NCBI RefSeq assembly: GCF_003073045.1 | Contig: NC_037590.1 | Coordinates: 16,956,778 to 17,020,777 of the forward strand | DNA length: 64,000 bases | DNA from: Pomacea canaliculata | Lineage: Eukaryota; Mollusca; Gastropoda; Architaenioglossa; Ampullariidae | Direction: 5' to 3' | Program-made: the position numbers and the translations under genes | Notes under the pieces: generated by a model | What the model saw: only the letters and a program-made list of their open reading frames with translations | What the model was told of the DNA's origin: nothing | Database searches by the model: none | Part shown: piece by piece, positions 51,126-63,319 of the stretch | Layout: every line of letters starts with the position of its first letter | Position numbering within the stretch: the stretch's first letter is position 1

Positions 51126-54100
51126 TCACAATGAGTCGACACAGAATTGAGATTTAAACGGAACTCACATAGACGCACATACATAAATTCATACATTCAT
51201 AAGGGGGTAGCATTATGGCTTCAACAACCGCATCCTTAGTCGAAAGCTTGCGTCCTACCTGGTTCGTACTTTTCTTAGTTCAGCTAACGCGGGAGTTGGG
51301 ATCGGACTCTTTAGTTTAGAAGGCTGAGGAAGATAAGGAAGAGAAGAAAGAGATGCTGGACCACCCCTCTCCACTTCTCTCTCTGACACACACACACACA
51401 GGTATTTTACCCCGAGATAAGTGGGGTCTGGTACATTTCACTTCCCATCGACCGTTAAGGTCACGTGACTACCTTTTTCGCTACTTTTGTACCCTGTACC
51501 ATGCAGTCACTATTGGCATAATCTCTTTAACACACCTACTTTACATACATGCCATTCACACTTTCTTACATACACATGGGTATCCTGTTTCTCGCTGGCC
51601 AGAAAGATCTCTTTCTGAATAGTGTAATCGTTGTGAGGCGTTTCCTCGGGATTAATATTGCTTGTTGCTTCCGGCAATTTCACTGGCCACAGCTGACGGG
51701 AAGATGATTTACTGTACAAATATCTGTAATCAGCCAACAGCCGTCGCAGTGGCTGGCGCCACTGATGATGTGTTTCCGGACGATAAATATTTTCAAGGAC
51801 AAGCAAGAAGTTGTTCGAGAACTCCATGGAAATGGAAATGGCAAAGGTCAATGCCAAGCAACAAAAATAATGAAGTTTAATCACGTGTGCTTATTCCTCC
51901 TTTTGTTTAAAATTATTTACAATTTTGCGGCTTTCCGTCTAGCTTGGTTGTCTCTTTTAGAGTAAGTTTAAGAATCTGATACAAATTAGAAAAAACAAAA
52001 TAAATCGGAAAGGTTGAAACTAGGTTACAAGTGTCTTTTCCATCCTACAGTCACGATCCTGAATTTAGTATGTTGTCCATCGCCACGTGACTTTGTATTT
52101 TAGACAAGTTGCGAGCTGGATGATAACTCAAGCTGTCAGCTGAATCATTTATGAAACATTAGCAGTTGAGCTGCTAACTAGCCCCCAGTAGTCCGAGATA
52201 CTTCCCCATCACATAAACCAACCGTCCACATGACCGCACGCCCTGTCTTTTGCCGGAAAGGTCTCACAGTTTTAAACGATCGTTGTTTCCGTGAAATGGA
52301 TGTCGAAGGAAACATCCAGGTAATTGAGATAAACTGTTCCAAGGCTGAAGGAGGAAAAACAGTTTGTTATGCTCGAGACTGGCATTAAATGTAACTCAGC
52401 CTGCTGACGCACGCCAACAGAAGACCCTTTCTTCCGCTCTGACGTCCAGAGAATCAAGTATTGAGAGGAGAAACTGGCAAAGGAGCTTTTTGAAGGCAAT
52501 GCGATATAGAAGGCAGTGAACCAGGTTATATCCACGCTTCATTAACCCAAAATATACAAGAAATTAAACGATATATAAGAATTTTTAAAAGAAGAAAGTC
52601 GAGAGTTTTAACGAATTGGCGAATGGAAAACAGGATGCAGATGGAGAACTATATAAGTGATGAGATTTAACCTGAGGGTATTAACGCTTACAAACGATAT
52701 CCAGCACATCAGTAAACAACACATGAGATAAAAACTGGCAAACTTTAAACATTAATAAAGAAATGTTTTTAACTGTAGTTTGTCGTCTTTACCATTTTCG
52801 TTCTGCACTAAAAACTCTCTCTCTCTCTCTTGCACTTTCTGTGGCTGGCAAGAACCTCTTTGCCACTTTCTTCTTCCACACTCTTAGGAGAAAAACATGA
52901 AAACTAATACAGTTCTGATGTACCCAGGTTAAAGCCCAACAACGCCTGTCTGTAGACTGCTAATTCATTTACAAGGTGCGGCGATGTGGGGCCGTTAGTC
53001 CTGCTATTGTATTTTACAAAACTAATCTCTTTAACAGCTACTCCCGCCACAGTTCCATCTTTTCTTGCCGATCTTCCATTTGTTTGCTTTACTAGACACT
53101 GCAGGGTCAGCAGTTATTATTATTGTAAATGTTGTAGCAGTTGTGACGATGGTTGGTGTCAGCAATGGAAGAATTGACAATCATAATAATAATAATACTA
53201 ACAGTAGGCTGTAGAGGTGATGGAGGTGGAGGTGATTCAGCAAAATAAAAGTACAGTTTATGGTCTTGCAATTAGTAGAGACGAGGTCAGCAGGGGCTAC
53301 AGCCCGAGAGGAGAGGTTTATGTTAGACCTAGAGACCGTGGCATCGACCTTTCCAATTCATTGACCTTTAAGGGCAATACAAATGCCATGTTCCATGAGA
53401 CAGACAGATTTGGGATGTCCAATGTGAGGACGGGTCCCTGAACAGTTCAGTGGCCTTAGAAGCTGGTCGGCATTTTATGTGGACAGATGGATCAGAGTTC
53501 CCCCCTCTCTCTCTCTCTCACACACACACACATTGCTGTCTCGATGTCCCGCAAGTGATCTGTCTGCTCTTTAGACTTGACTATAATGTCACCCCGTAAA
53601 TGTCCAGATCGGGGGTCGATTGACGTGAATGTGATTGTGATCTTGCAGCTAAATGTTGCCACAGACTGGATCCTCCACCAGCTGCCTGACAAGCAGACTA
53701 GTTTACAACAGGAAACAGAAACATTATCATCACTTTTTTAAGAAGAAAAAAATAAAAGGAGTAGGTATTCTTTAATCCAGTGATATTTTTAATGATTGTA
53801 TAAAAGCATCAAGTTGACTTTTGGCTTTGATGACATTTACCTGGCAAAAATATTTGACAGCATCGGACTGTCTACGAAGTTGCCATTTTGGCGTGATGCT
53901 CTTTCTCTAAGCTCTCTCTTTGTTGATTAATCTACAATATTCACTCACGGAAAATGAACGGCAGGGTCATTAGAAGAGCCTTCCGTTTCTCGCTTATGTT
54001 TTCCTCAAGAGGTCATGTAGATTAATCGTTTTAGAAGAAGCTTTCTCCATTTTCCTCTGTTGACTGATGGCAGCCTGCATGTCACGATGACCCGTCGATG

Positions 54101-55197
54101 ATGTCAACATCGGAAAGTAAGACCTTTGTGTTTCGATCGGAACCCCGTGGAATGGACCAACAGCTCGTCTGGTGAGCAGACGACAAGCTGGCGCTCTTCA
54201 GCTTGTGAGGTTAGTCCACGTCCATCGACAGCTCGGGTGATGGGGAGAAAATGCAAAGAGATTCAACTCCGTATGGTCTGAGTTCTTTTCCTACTTTTTT
54301 TTTTTTTTTTTTTGTTTGAGTCGTTTTTGACAGAGTAGATGTCTGTAGACATAACTGTGCTGATCCTATGACCGAATTTTCTGGATGTAAGCAGTGTGAG
54401 GCAGACATGTGTGTCGTCAGAGATAGACTAACGAACGAATAGAGAGGAGCAATGTTTCTGTTCATTTTTATTTTCTTCACGCCAGCAATGGCTTGAGAAA
54501 GATTCAGTACTTCATTGTAAACTGACTTTCTATTCTGGACAGTGGAAGACATAATACCTACAAAACACACACACACACACACGTAACTCGCAGTGCTTTA
54601 AAATTGCAAAACTGGTTGTGATGTAAACTACAGGCTTAACAGTTTTACCAAAAACGTTTCAAAAGTTTGATCTGTTTGTTTAAAAAGAAGCTGCTTTATA
54701 ACAAAAAACTATTTAATTAACTTTGCTGAAGCTTAGAGTTAAAAAACCAGTTTAATCAAAGTCGTACTACAACGGATGTCACATCTTAAAAGGAGGACGC
54801 CTCTACAACAAGAAATTGGTTTCTCAAAATTGTTTTTTTCCAGTTTATTTTAGAAACCTCATCTGAAGTTACATGAATGGAGAGCAGGTGGGTTAGAGCT
54901 ATGAAGTGGATATTTCAGGCGCATTGAGAGAACCTCATTCTGATTTAGAGACAGCCTTTGTATTGTGCTCGGCAATACGACCTGAGTCTGACTTGCTAAT
55001 CATTTTCCCATTTGTTAAGGCTGTTCTTAACAGGACCATATATCGATGAGAGTTTGACCAAATAACGGTTACACTAAAACTTTGCCAAGCTTGATCGAAC
55101 GTTCGTTCACATTTTAAAGGGTTCAGAAGGACCTTTCCATTGTAGAAATTTGTATCACGACTTTGCCCCAGTCCTTGTTACCTAATTCACGACAGGA
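51126..55197. other. Gene-free region
   Basis: Contains (CT)n/(CA)n runs near 53506-53533, a T19 run at 54295-54313 and (AC)n near 54567-54582. No exon or RNA gene is supported. Confidence 0.45.
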
Positions 55198-55292
55198 ATA
55201 TAAAAAGTGGCGGAGGCGAGATCGGAACCTATATCCTCACTTTCTTGGTGACAAGGGCACAAATAACCAGTGCGCCAGCTGGCCACTCCAGC
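55198..55292 (-). mobile_element. tRNA-derived SINE copy 2 (head only)
   Basis: Minus strand: A-box TGGCGCACTGGTTATTTGTG at about 55258-55278, then CTTGTCACCAAGAAAGTGAG, then B-box GGTTCCGATCTCG at about 55217-55229. The arrangement and the 'cttgtcacc..agtgag' block match the copy at 38984. Confidence 0.65.
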
Positions 55293-56389
55293 ATCTATAC
55301 AACACTTCAACATCTATACAAGTACGTGTAACATAATATTTGTGATCCTTAAGCCTATGAGTGCATGTGACAAAGCTGAAAAATCTGAAAATAGAACATT
55401 GGATGATACAATTACCTCTCTGAGGTCGCATTCATTGGGAGAAGGTAAGTTGTTGTCTCGGGTTAGTCAAAGGCAAATGTTTTCTTTTCATAATTAAACG
55501 GTTGTTGTGCTTGATCCAAGAAAACATTTTTAAAGAGTTTTTGTGCTGCCTTGTAGACCAGCTTATCATCCTGTTCTTTTGGGAATTATTGGGAAAACTT
55601 TCAGTTGGCAAATAAGTCACGCTCCAGTAAACAGTCCTTAGCTTGGGGCAGGTCGTGCGAGAACAGTAAAGTCCCAGCTGCACCCTGGAACTGGCAACCA
55701 GCAGGACGCAGAAATACCGGTAATCCACATACTTATTACCCGAGAGGTTGTTTTGCTTTGCTTTTGGGGCAACATCACAAATCTCTTCACATTCCAGACT
55801 GAGAACCTTGGCAGTCCAGACCAGACTTAGAACTTTGGTTTTGTTGCAAGCACTCTTGTTCACATGTGTGGTACCGTCTAGCCGATGCGTCAACAATGCC
55901 CGAGCGGCAGGAGGCAAACGACACACTCTGCCAAAAAAAAAAAAAAAAAAAGAAAAAAAAAACCACACATGGGCAAGGAGCTCTGATGAAGATGGAGAGC
56001 GGACGAACCTCGCTCAGACGCGTGTGTATGAGAAGATAGCATCCTGCCCGCTCCAAAACAAAGATATACTCGGGTCTACCAACGTCACTGGCAGGGCACT
56101 AAGCAGGCCGGATGTTTTCCGAAAAGATAAAAAAAAAAGTGAGACAAACAAATTGCTAAAAGCATCAAAGCTTGGGGAGGAGTGTGTATAAGCCACCTGC
56201 CTGTTCTTACGTCCGCGCAGTTTACTGCTGACACATCGTCGTGTTATGTCGTCGGCGTCGTTCACGATGTAGGAGGTGGCGAAAAGCCGTGGCTGCTGCT
56301 CCTGCTTACAAGGAGACGAGGTATTGGAAGGTGAAGCCAGACTGCATCGTGGCTTGATCGAAGCCTAAATAAAGAAAGCGGCGGATACC
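55293..56389. other. Gene-free region with A-runs
   Basis: A19 then A10 at 55933-55962. Open frames across this tract (for example 55748-56191) carry poly-Lys from the A-run and have no domain. Confidence 0.45.
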
Positions 56390-56529
56390 AATGGAGGCTA
56401 ATCACGTGAGTGTAGAAGGAAGAGGTCGAGATGGAGCAGCCACGACATGTCACGATCCTCATCGGACTCAAGAGGAAGCGTGGGCAGAGTTCTATCTTTG
56501 CTGAAACATGAAGAGGTTGTTGTTTTGAG

Positions 56530-56880
56530 CGCTATTGCTTTTTATTTTTGGTCTTGTATTTGTTTATGTTTTCCTCTCCTAATTCTTGGTTTTGGTCATG
56601 TTCTTGTTTACCTCTCCTGGTTCATGTTCTTGCTTTCTTTTCTGATTCTTGGTATTAGTCGTATCCATGCTTACCAGTCCTGGTTTTTTGTTCGTGTTCA
56701 TTCTTTCTTTTTGGATTCTTGGATACGTTCATGTCTTCTATCCTGGTTCTTGGTCATGTCTATGCTTTCCTCTCCTAGGTTTTGGCAATGTTCATGCTTT
56801 CCTTCTCTGTTTCTTGACAATGTTTGTTTTTACTATCTAGTTCTTGGTCTTGTTTATGTTTTTCTCATTTTCTATTTTAA
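56530..56880. repeat. Degenerate pyrimidine-rich minisatellite, about 30-38 base unit
   Basis: About ten variants of a unit like TTGGTCATGTTCATGCTTTC followed by CTCTCCTGGTTC repeat head to tail. Because many units are a multiple of three long, a 205-codon frame stays open through it. That frame is hydrophobic by composition only and is not taken as a gene. Confidence 0.75.
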
Positions 56881-57179
56881 ATTTCTTTTCATCTTTATTC
56901 TTTCTTCATTGATTTCTTTCTTTTTTGTTTATATTTTTGTTCCTTTGTTTCTTTGTCTTCTTTTGTTGCTTTTGGTTCTTGCTTTCTTATTTATTGTATT
57001 TTTTAAACTTTTATTATTTTATCTCTTATATACACAAAAATGTAATGCTAACAGAGTTTTATAGTCTGTATCTCCAAAACACAAGCTTATACACTGAATC
57101 ATAAATAGCCGCATAAATACGCCATACTTTATTTATTTAACTTTTTCTTAATTTTTTTCCTTGTTGTTTCTTTTTTACA

Positions 57180-57400
57180 ATCACTTTACATAAAAAAACC
57201 ATCCACAATCATACATTCTCTCTCGCAGTCACATATATATATAGAAAGAGAGATTGAGAGGCACACTCACAAGATTACACACACACTCTCTCTCTCGCTT
57301 CTCTTTTTTCACACACTCTTTCTGTCACTTTCTCTTTCTGTCACTTTCTCTTTTCTTTCTCTCTTTCTTTCTCTCTCTCTCTACACACACACACGTCTGT
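57180..57400. repeat. CT/CA-rich low-complexity tract
   Basis: Alternating (CT)n, (CA)n and TTTCTCTTTC blocks. No gene. Confidence 0.85.
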
Positions 57401-60400
57401 TGTGTGATCCTGTACGACATAGACTAAGACTTTAATGACCGAATAAATTACTTGAGAAACGGGGAAATCTGTGAAACACTTGGAAGAAAATCCCTGTTCC
57501 TTGAAATGGAGAAGCCATCACCCGCGTGACGGATTGTTTCCGCTGCTATACTCGGCTGCTAAAAACAGAGAAAAAGACAAAAATAGTTGACTCTCCCACG
57601 CCGTCCGCCGGACGCTGTTCCTCGTGTTGTCCTCACGTGACTTTCTGGAGGCTGGCATCCGCCATGTTGAGACCATCAGTGGTGATGCTGTGTGAGCAAA
57701 GTCGTCTGCTTGTCTTGGCAGGATCTTTCAAAAGAACTACCGGATAGGGACTTTATAAAGTGGTTGGTGGCTTGCTTGTGTTATGAAGTAGTGGCTAATG
57801 GTGTTGACAGACTCTTTATGTGTCTAGGGTAGTGTTTCTGTTACCATTAGGAAAGAAAGTTGTCATGGGATTATCACAATGAACTCACTAACATGAATAG
57901 ACACACAGTGTACGAACAAACTAATACACACAAGCGCCGACACACATTCCCAGCCACAAACTCACAGGACAGAAACAATTACACATTTTTTGCACAAATA
58001 TTTTACTGTGTCTTTAAGTTTAGTGTAGAGCTAATTTTTATCTTTTTTCTGTACCATTTACTTTTAATTAAAAAAGCTTTTAAGAAGGTTCGTTACAATT
58101 TTCTTTTATGACCAAACAAAATTCTTTCTTTCATTTTAACTTTCTCCGGAACCATCTTAATGTATGCAAAATACGAATACGAATAATTTTCGTATTTGTA
58201 ATGAATACAGAAGTAACCAAGAAACATTCTGTTTTGCTTCTATGATCCTACAATTTCACAGAGTAACAAGGAGTGAGGATCTATGAGCAAAGTGTAATAC
58301 CACGGAGGTCCTACTATTCAACCTTTGACACCTACAGGTGGCTGTATCTTGGAAGCTCATCATCTGGCACAGTACAGGAAGCCCAGCTATCTGCATCAAG
58401 GCGGATGGACCCGTTGGCTAGAGAGCTGGTCAGGTTACTAATGCTTAAAGCGTGGGATAATCAAGCAAATATAGCTGCACAATAAGCTGAGAGAGAGAAA
58501 ATTGTGTGCTAGTCTAGAAATAGCTGCGGACGAGACTATCTTGGGCACAGTGATTGTTGGTTGCAGGCAGTTATTTCAATTGGGATCCAAAATAGCAAAC
58601 TATAGAGGCAACAGAGCATGGTGGTCAACAAAAGGAGGAATGGAGACGTTTGTTCCTAAACTTGTTTTCTGATTACAGTTCCAGCGAGAGTTATTCTGGA
58701 CGAGCTGATGGCCGTTGGTGTGTCCACACCGGGGTTGGTGAGCTCGTCACGTTTTCAATCAACTTTTCAGTTACAGAAACAGAAGGTGGGAGGGAGATGT
58801 CATGCGATGGCTACTTCGTAATAGTCGGTTCGTTGGCTATGTTTGTCAATTCTCTTTATTTTGCTGAAAGCATTCTAAAGTTAGAATACCTCTTCTCGTC
58901 TCCCATCCTGTCTCTGTCTCTCTTTCTCTATGTATATCACTTTATCTCGCGAGTACATAGAATTTTCAAGTCACAGATGATCAATAGCATGTTTGCATAC
59001 ATTTCTTCTGATTTTGTTTGCTTAAGATGCGGCATTCAATTAATACCGCAGCACTGGACTTTTTCTTGTGTTCTTAAAGGTCTTAATGAGACAAACTGGG
59101 ACTTGAACAGACAATGTCTACACTGACTTACATTAACTGTTTATACAACGGACAAGCAGTCAGGCAAAGTAAAAAGCAAAACGTCGCTAATTACCGATGT
59201 TTCTACTGAACAATTTTTTTTCTAGTCGTCTTTAAGTTGGGATTAATTTTAACTACAAAGCTAAGATGTCATTAAAATCAAGAACCTTACCGAAATCTTT
59301 GGAAAGATTGTTTGTTCGCTTTGTTTCTGTTAGCGCTGTAATTAGAAACTCTAAAAGTTATAGTTTATCTTTTTGTTTACTTGTTTGTTTAATTGCTTGT
59401 TTGTCTTTTTGAAGGCACTTTCAAACAGGGTGATTAAGGTATTATTAGGAAAGGACATGTTCAGTATGACATGAAAAGAGGAACACAACTTCTTCACTGA
59501 GTACACCTGACGCCCATTAAAAGCAAAATTGAGGTCACAAGGTTTTATTCAGATAATTCACATTTCACACAAAGCAAAGGAAAAAAAGGCCCACACTCAT
59601 GTAGAGTATCTATATACATAGACATGAGAGAGGGAAGAGACCAAAGGAAATAGATTTTTCTAAGCTGGGTGCCAAAAATAGACAAAATAGCTCACGCACA
59701 CTGATAAGTCCCCCAGCTGTGCACCGTGACGTCACACCACACGTTTGTCCGTTATCATCTCCTCTAAGCCGGAACAAAGGGTTTTCATATGTCGCTGTTG
59801 ATGGTGGGATAAATAATATGCCCTGATGGACGCAGATATTTTAGCATTAGGATATTTTCAGAAATGCTGTAGGCTGGTTTCGATCACGGACTTTCATTTA
59901 ATGTAGGTCCGTGGATTCGATTACTCCAGGTCCAGCAGATAACGGGAATGTGCCTCATCCTACCGCCCTTCCAAGTCGACGTCACTGGGGTAGTGGGGTA
60001 GGGGAGGCCGCACACGTCACAGTGACCTCCGTGTCAATATTTGTTGCTCTATTTCTAACGTAATTTAACTGCCCACACGACCTCCTTATTGTTTAAAAAC
60101 CAAAATTTGATAACTCGCGAATTTGATATTTTTGCAATTTCATGATTACATTTTTTTTTAATTTTGGAATCCATAAATCCTTCAGCAGGAATAAGAAATG
60201 ATAAATAAGAATAAGAAATAAAAACTCGATTATCAGGGTTTTAGATTATTTCACTGGGCGGCAATAACCATTTCGCCATACGCCTACTCATTCTCCAAAA
60301 AAGAATGCCTTCTGACGAGTAAAAGATTGTTTGTCTTAAATAAAGTCTTATTTAAAGAGCAACCTTAAAAACTGTTTTTTGCTTGCTAGAAGGCATTCTT

Positions 60401-60439
60401 TTTGATAAGCACTTTTTTCGCCTCATCAGCGTGGGAGTA
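57401..60439. other. Gene-free region
   Basis: The longest open frame, 58650-59126, starts at TTG rather than ATG and has no recognisable domain or supporting splice sites. A GC-richer patch at 57595-57690 contains CACGTGAC and CCGCCATGTTG and could be a promoter, without an attached exon that I can identify. Confidence 0.4.
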
Positions 60440-60640
60440 GGAAGGGTGTTTTACCCGGAGCCAGCAACTAACTCTATGTCACGGCAAGGCAACCAGCCCT
60501 GTAAACAGATACCACATGCAGAAAAAGAACAGTGTGCCCGAGACGAGATCTGAACCCAGAACAGCCAACCTTCACTAGACTGATTACAGGCGCTGACCGT
60601 TGCACCACCGGATCGTCCAACGACCCTCCCCACAAGCATC
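60440..60640 (-). mobile_element. tRNA-derived SINE copy 3
   Basis: Minus strand: A-box GGTGGTGCAACGGTCAGCGCC at about 60589-60609, then B-box TGGGTTCAGATCTCGTCTCG at about 60541-60560, then a body with 'ggctggttgccttgccgtgac' ending in 'cgggtaaaacaccc'. The 'CAGATCTC.TCTCGGG' block is shared with the copy at 38984. Confidence 0.7.
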
Positions 60641-63216
60641 CTACATCATCAGCAACAACAACCACTACTTAGACCGCCATTGTCAAACAAAGTAACTGGA
60701 CAAAGGTATGTCCTGCTCATTTTGGGTAGAAATCCTTGTCAATGCTTTTTATCCCGTCAGCACCTTGAGGAGAGGCGGGTTTTGTGTGGAATTAATCAAA
60801 GTAAATTATGTACGGCGGCGACACTCGCCCACTTCCAGCAGTTTCTTAGCTGCTAATGACGCGGACATAAAAACCGTCGCCGATATAATTGCATCTCCAT
60901 CTCACATAATATGGCGCCACGACTGGCGACAGGGATGTTCATTCTATATGTAGAGCCTGTCTTTCCGCTTTCGATCCTCCTAATAATGACTGGTTATCAT
61001 ACATTTTTAGTAATATGTAGCTGATGGTGGAGAGAGAGAGAATGTGAGAGAAAGAGACAGTGTGTGGAGGACAGTTATGTCTCTTTGTATGTATTCGTGG
61101 ACTTGTATGTCTGATTTGCATGTGCGTGAACACGTGCGTTGCGTGTGTTTATGTGCAAGGGAGGGCATCCGGCATTGCGTGAGTGATGTCCCCTCGTCTG
61201 ACAGGCTATCAGTGCGCTCGTGAACCAGATCAAAGTGTATGGGTGGGTGAAGTGGTGTTTATAGCAAATAGAAAATAAACATTGTCACGCTTTTTCTTCT
61301 CGCTCTCTGTCTTTCTCTCAGTGTGTGTCTTTTGAAAACAAAATACGTTGTCAAAACTTGCTCTGCACAGTACATTATTTATTTCAGAGTGACAGGTAAC
61401 ATCTTGTAACGGGTAAATCAAGCATTAATATCCATTTTGTATACAAAATGAGAAATATATAATACCAAATTTATTTTTGTTCGACTAATTTATATACACA
61501 CACAGCCACACACGCACGGTAGCACAAACATCACTACACTTTGCTTAATTGTAAAATATGCTCGTGTGTATATATTTACCGACTGTTCAAAGAAAATTAA
61601 TGTGGAGGGTCGTAGATAGCCCCGAAACGATGTCGATGCAGAGAGAGAGAACGAGTCACAGCAGCATGAAATAGCAGCTGTGTCGGCCATGATGAGCAGC
61701 TGTGTGAGGCTGAAAACAGCGCTCACTAGACCAGTTGTACTTGCTCCATGGCGATATTAAAAGTAATCAAGGTCTGACTGGAACTACTTTTTACACGGAA
61801 AAGGTGATGAGCCCTAAAAAAATCAAAATGGCTGAACAATCTGAACCTTTGCACAAGAAGTTAACCCACCTCTAAGAAGAAAAAACATTGGCATTAGACA
61901 ATCATGAGTGAAAGGACTTTAAAGCAAAGCTTTCAGTTCATACATTAAATAAATTAAGTTAATAAATTGCAGAAAGAGAGAGAGATATGCAGATAAATGG
62001 ACAGCAGGTTGGTTGTGCTTATCTAACAACAAATCGCGCATGTAAATATTTCATTTATTTTCACCTTCGTATAAAAAAGTCTCCAGTAGTTTACACTGAC
62101 CTCAGAGATGGCAACTTGTCAATGATACCCTGTACCTTGAGCGATTGAGGGGCGCAGCCACATAACGTCTGTCATTTTCTTCCCACAAAATTGATTGCAC
62201 CAGTACCGCTCTTTCATCTTCTTCCAAGTGAGCGATCATGGCCCTTTCATCTGTCATTTATGGCCGTTGTCACTTTGAAAAATCGAAATCTTTAAAACGG
62301 CGAGCTGTTTTAGTGACAAAACACCCGATACTTATTGCATCATTTATTTGATATGATTTACTTAGTTTAGTTCTCATTTACAACTAATGTATGTGTTATA
62401 TGTTAGTTAAGGATACATAAACTAGTTAATATAGCTCTTTAGATTATGAATGAACAAAGAGCATTTGGAGGTTTTGTAATACTGAAGTCAAGGAAAATTA
62501 CAAGTGCTTAGGTATGACTGTAGGGTAAGTATGAAGCAAAGGTATATCCCAGACCCCAGGGTTTGCGTCCTCTCTACTCAGTACCTACAGTAAAGCCATG
62601 ATGTGGACCGTGCGCATGGCGAGGCTTAGTCCTAGGTTCGTGCCACGTTCTTTTACCGCAACGCTTCGGGTTCGAAGCTACCCCGGGGTTAAAGCTACCT
62701 CTGCCTCATGACTATAGCCTCTGTCGTCTTTCGATGCCATACTCTGTACATCATTACAACAAATCGTTAGGTAATAAAACATTGTGGGAGACAGGCGATC
62801 ATGCTAATGATGATCTAATTCAGAAGTGGTTTCAGATATAACTGGATGGTCCCATCACTGATATTGGTTCCCCGGATATCTACCCCGCAATATATCTGAT
62901 CACAGCTCGACCTTTCGTTCCACGAGACCGCGTCTGTATCACGGAATAAGAAGAGAGAGAGAAAGTAAGAAAAGAGTGTAGTTGAACACCTCCTTACCGA
63001 ACACAAATGGGTGTCCCCCATAACCCGATGAACTGAGACACGTGACTTTGTAAAAAAAAAGGGCAAGGAGCGGATGGATAGGGTAGGGTCACATAAAAGG
63101 AAGGAGAGAACGGATATATCACAGGGTAGAGTTTAGCCACGTGACAGCGGGCTGTCTGGTCAGTTAGAGGAAGGAAGGAAGGACGCTCACAACAAAAGCG
63201 ACATCCGGAACGTGCA
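60641..63216. other. Gene-free region
   Basis: Short (GA)n runs near 61030-61060. A stretch at about 62570-62760 contains GGGTTCGAAGC, B-box-like, without a matching A-box. No supported gene. Confidence 0.4.
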
Positions 63217-63250
63217 TATAAAAACAGCAAACACGTGGCCATCACTATTT
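63217..63250 (+). promoter_or_regulatory. TATA-box promoter candidate
   Basis: TATAAAAA at 63217-63224 is followed 18 bases later by TCACTA at 63242-63247, an initiator-like site at the normal distance. A CACGTG lies between them. It would start a transcript towards the right edge. Confidence 0.4.
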
Positions 63251-63277
63251 TACCTTTTTACTTCAGAAGAGACGGGG

Positions 63278-63318
63278 ATGCATCGACGACGGACACGCAC
63301 GTTGAGGAGAGCTGAGAG
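63278..63318 (+). CDS. Possible first coding exon, gene continuing beyond the window
   Basis: ATG at 63278 opens 13 codons plus two bases (MHRRRTRTLRRAE) and runs into a good donor, AGAG then gtgagc, at 63319. It follows the TATA promoter candidate by about 35 bases of leader. The peptide is too short and basic to identify, and the exon may be untranslated leader instead. No downstream exon was found before the window ends. Confidence 0.25.
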
Positions 63319-63319
63319 G

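Noticed and set aside
55432..56191. Open frames of 178 and 147 residues on opposite strands
   Set aside because: Both run across the A19/A10 tract, giving poly-Phe or poly-Lys, and neither has recognisable blocks.
56391..56405. ATG GAG GCT AAT CAC before gtgagt, a possible first exon
   Set aside because: Good Kozak and donor, but no promoter signal, no partner exon and the same bases form a CACGTGAG E-box.
56447..57064. 205-residue hydrophobic open frame, plus strand
   Set aside because: It is the translation of a pyrimidine-rich minisatellite and adjoining T-rich DNA. Composition alone explains the Leu/Phe/Val content.
58650..59126. 158-residue open frame, plus strand
   Set aside because: Begins at TTG, no domain, no splice context; longest chance frame of a gene-free region.
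62570..62760. tRNA or SINE from GGGTTCGAAGC
   Set aside because: B-box-like only. No A-box at the correct spacing and no paired arms.
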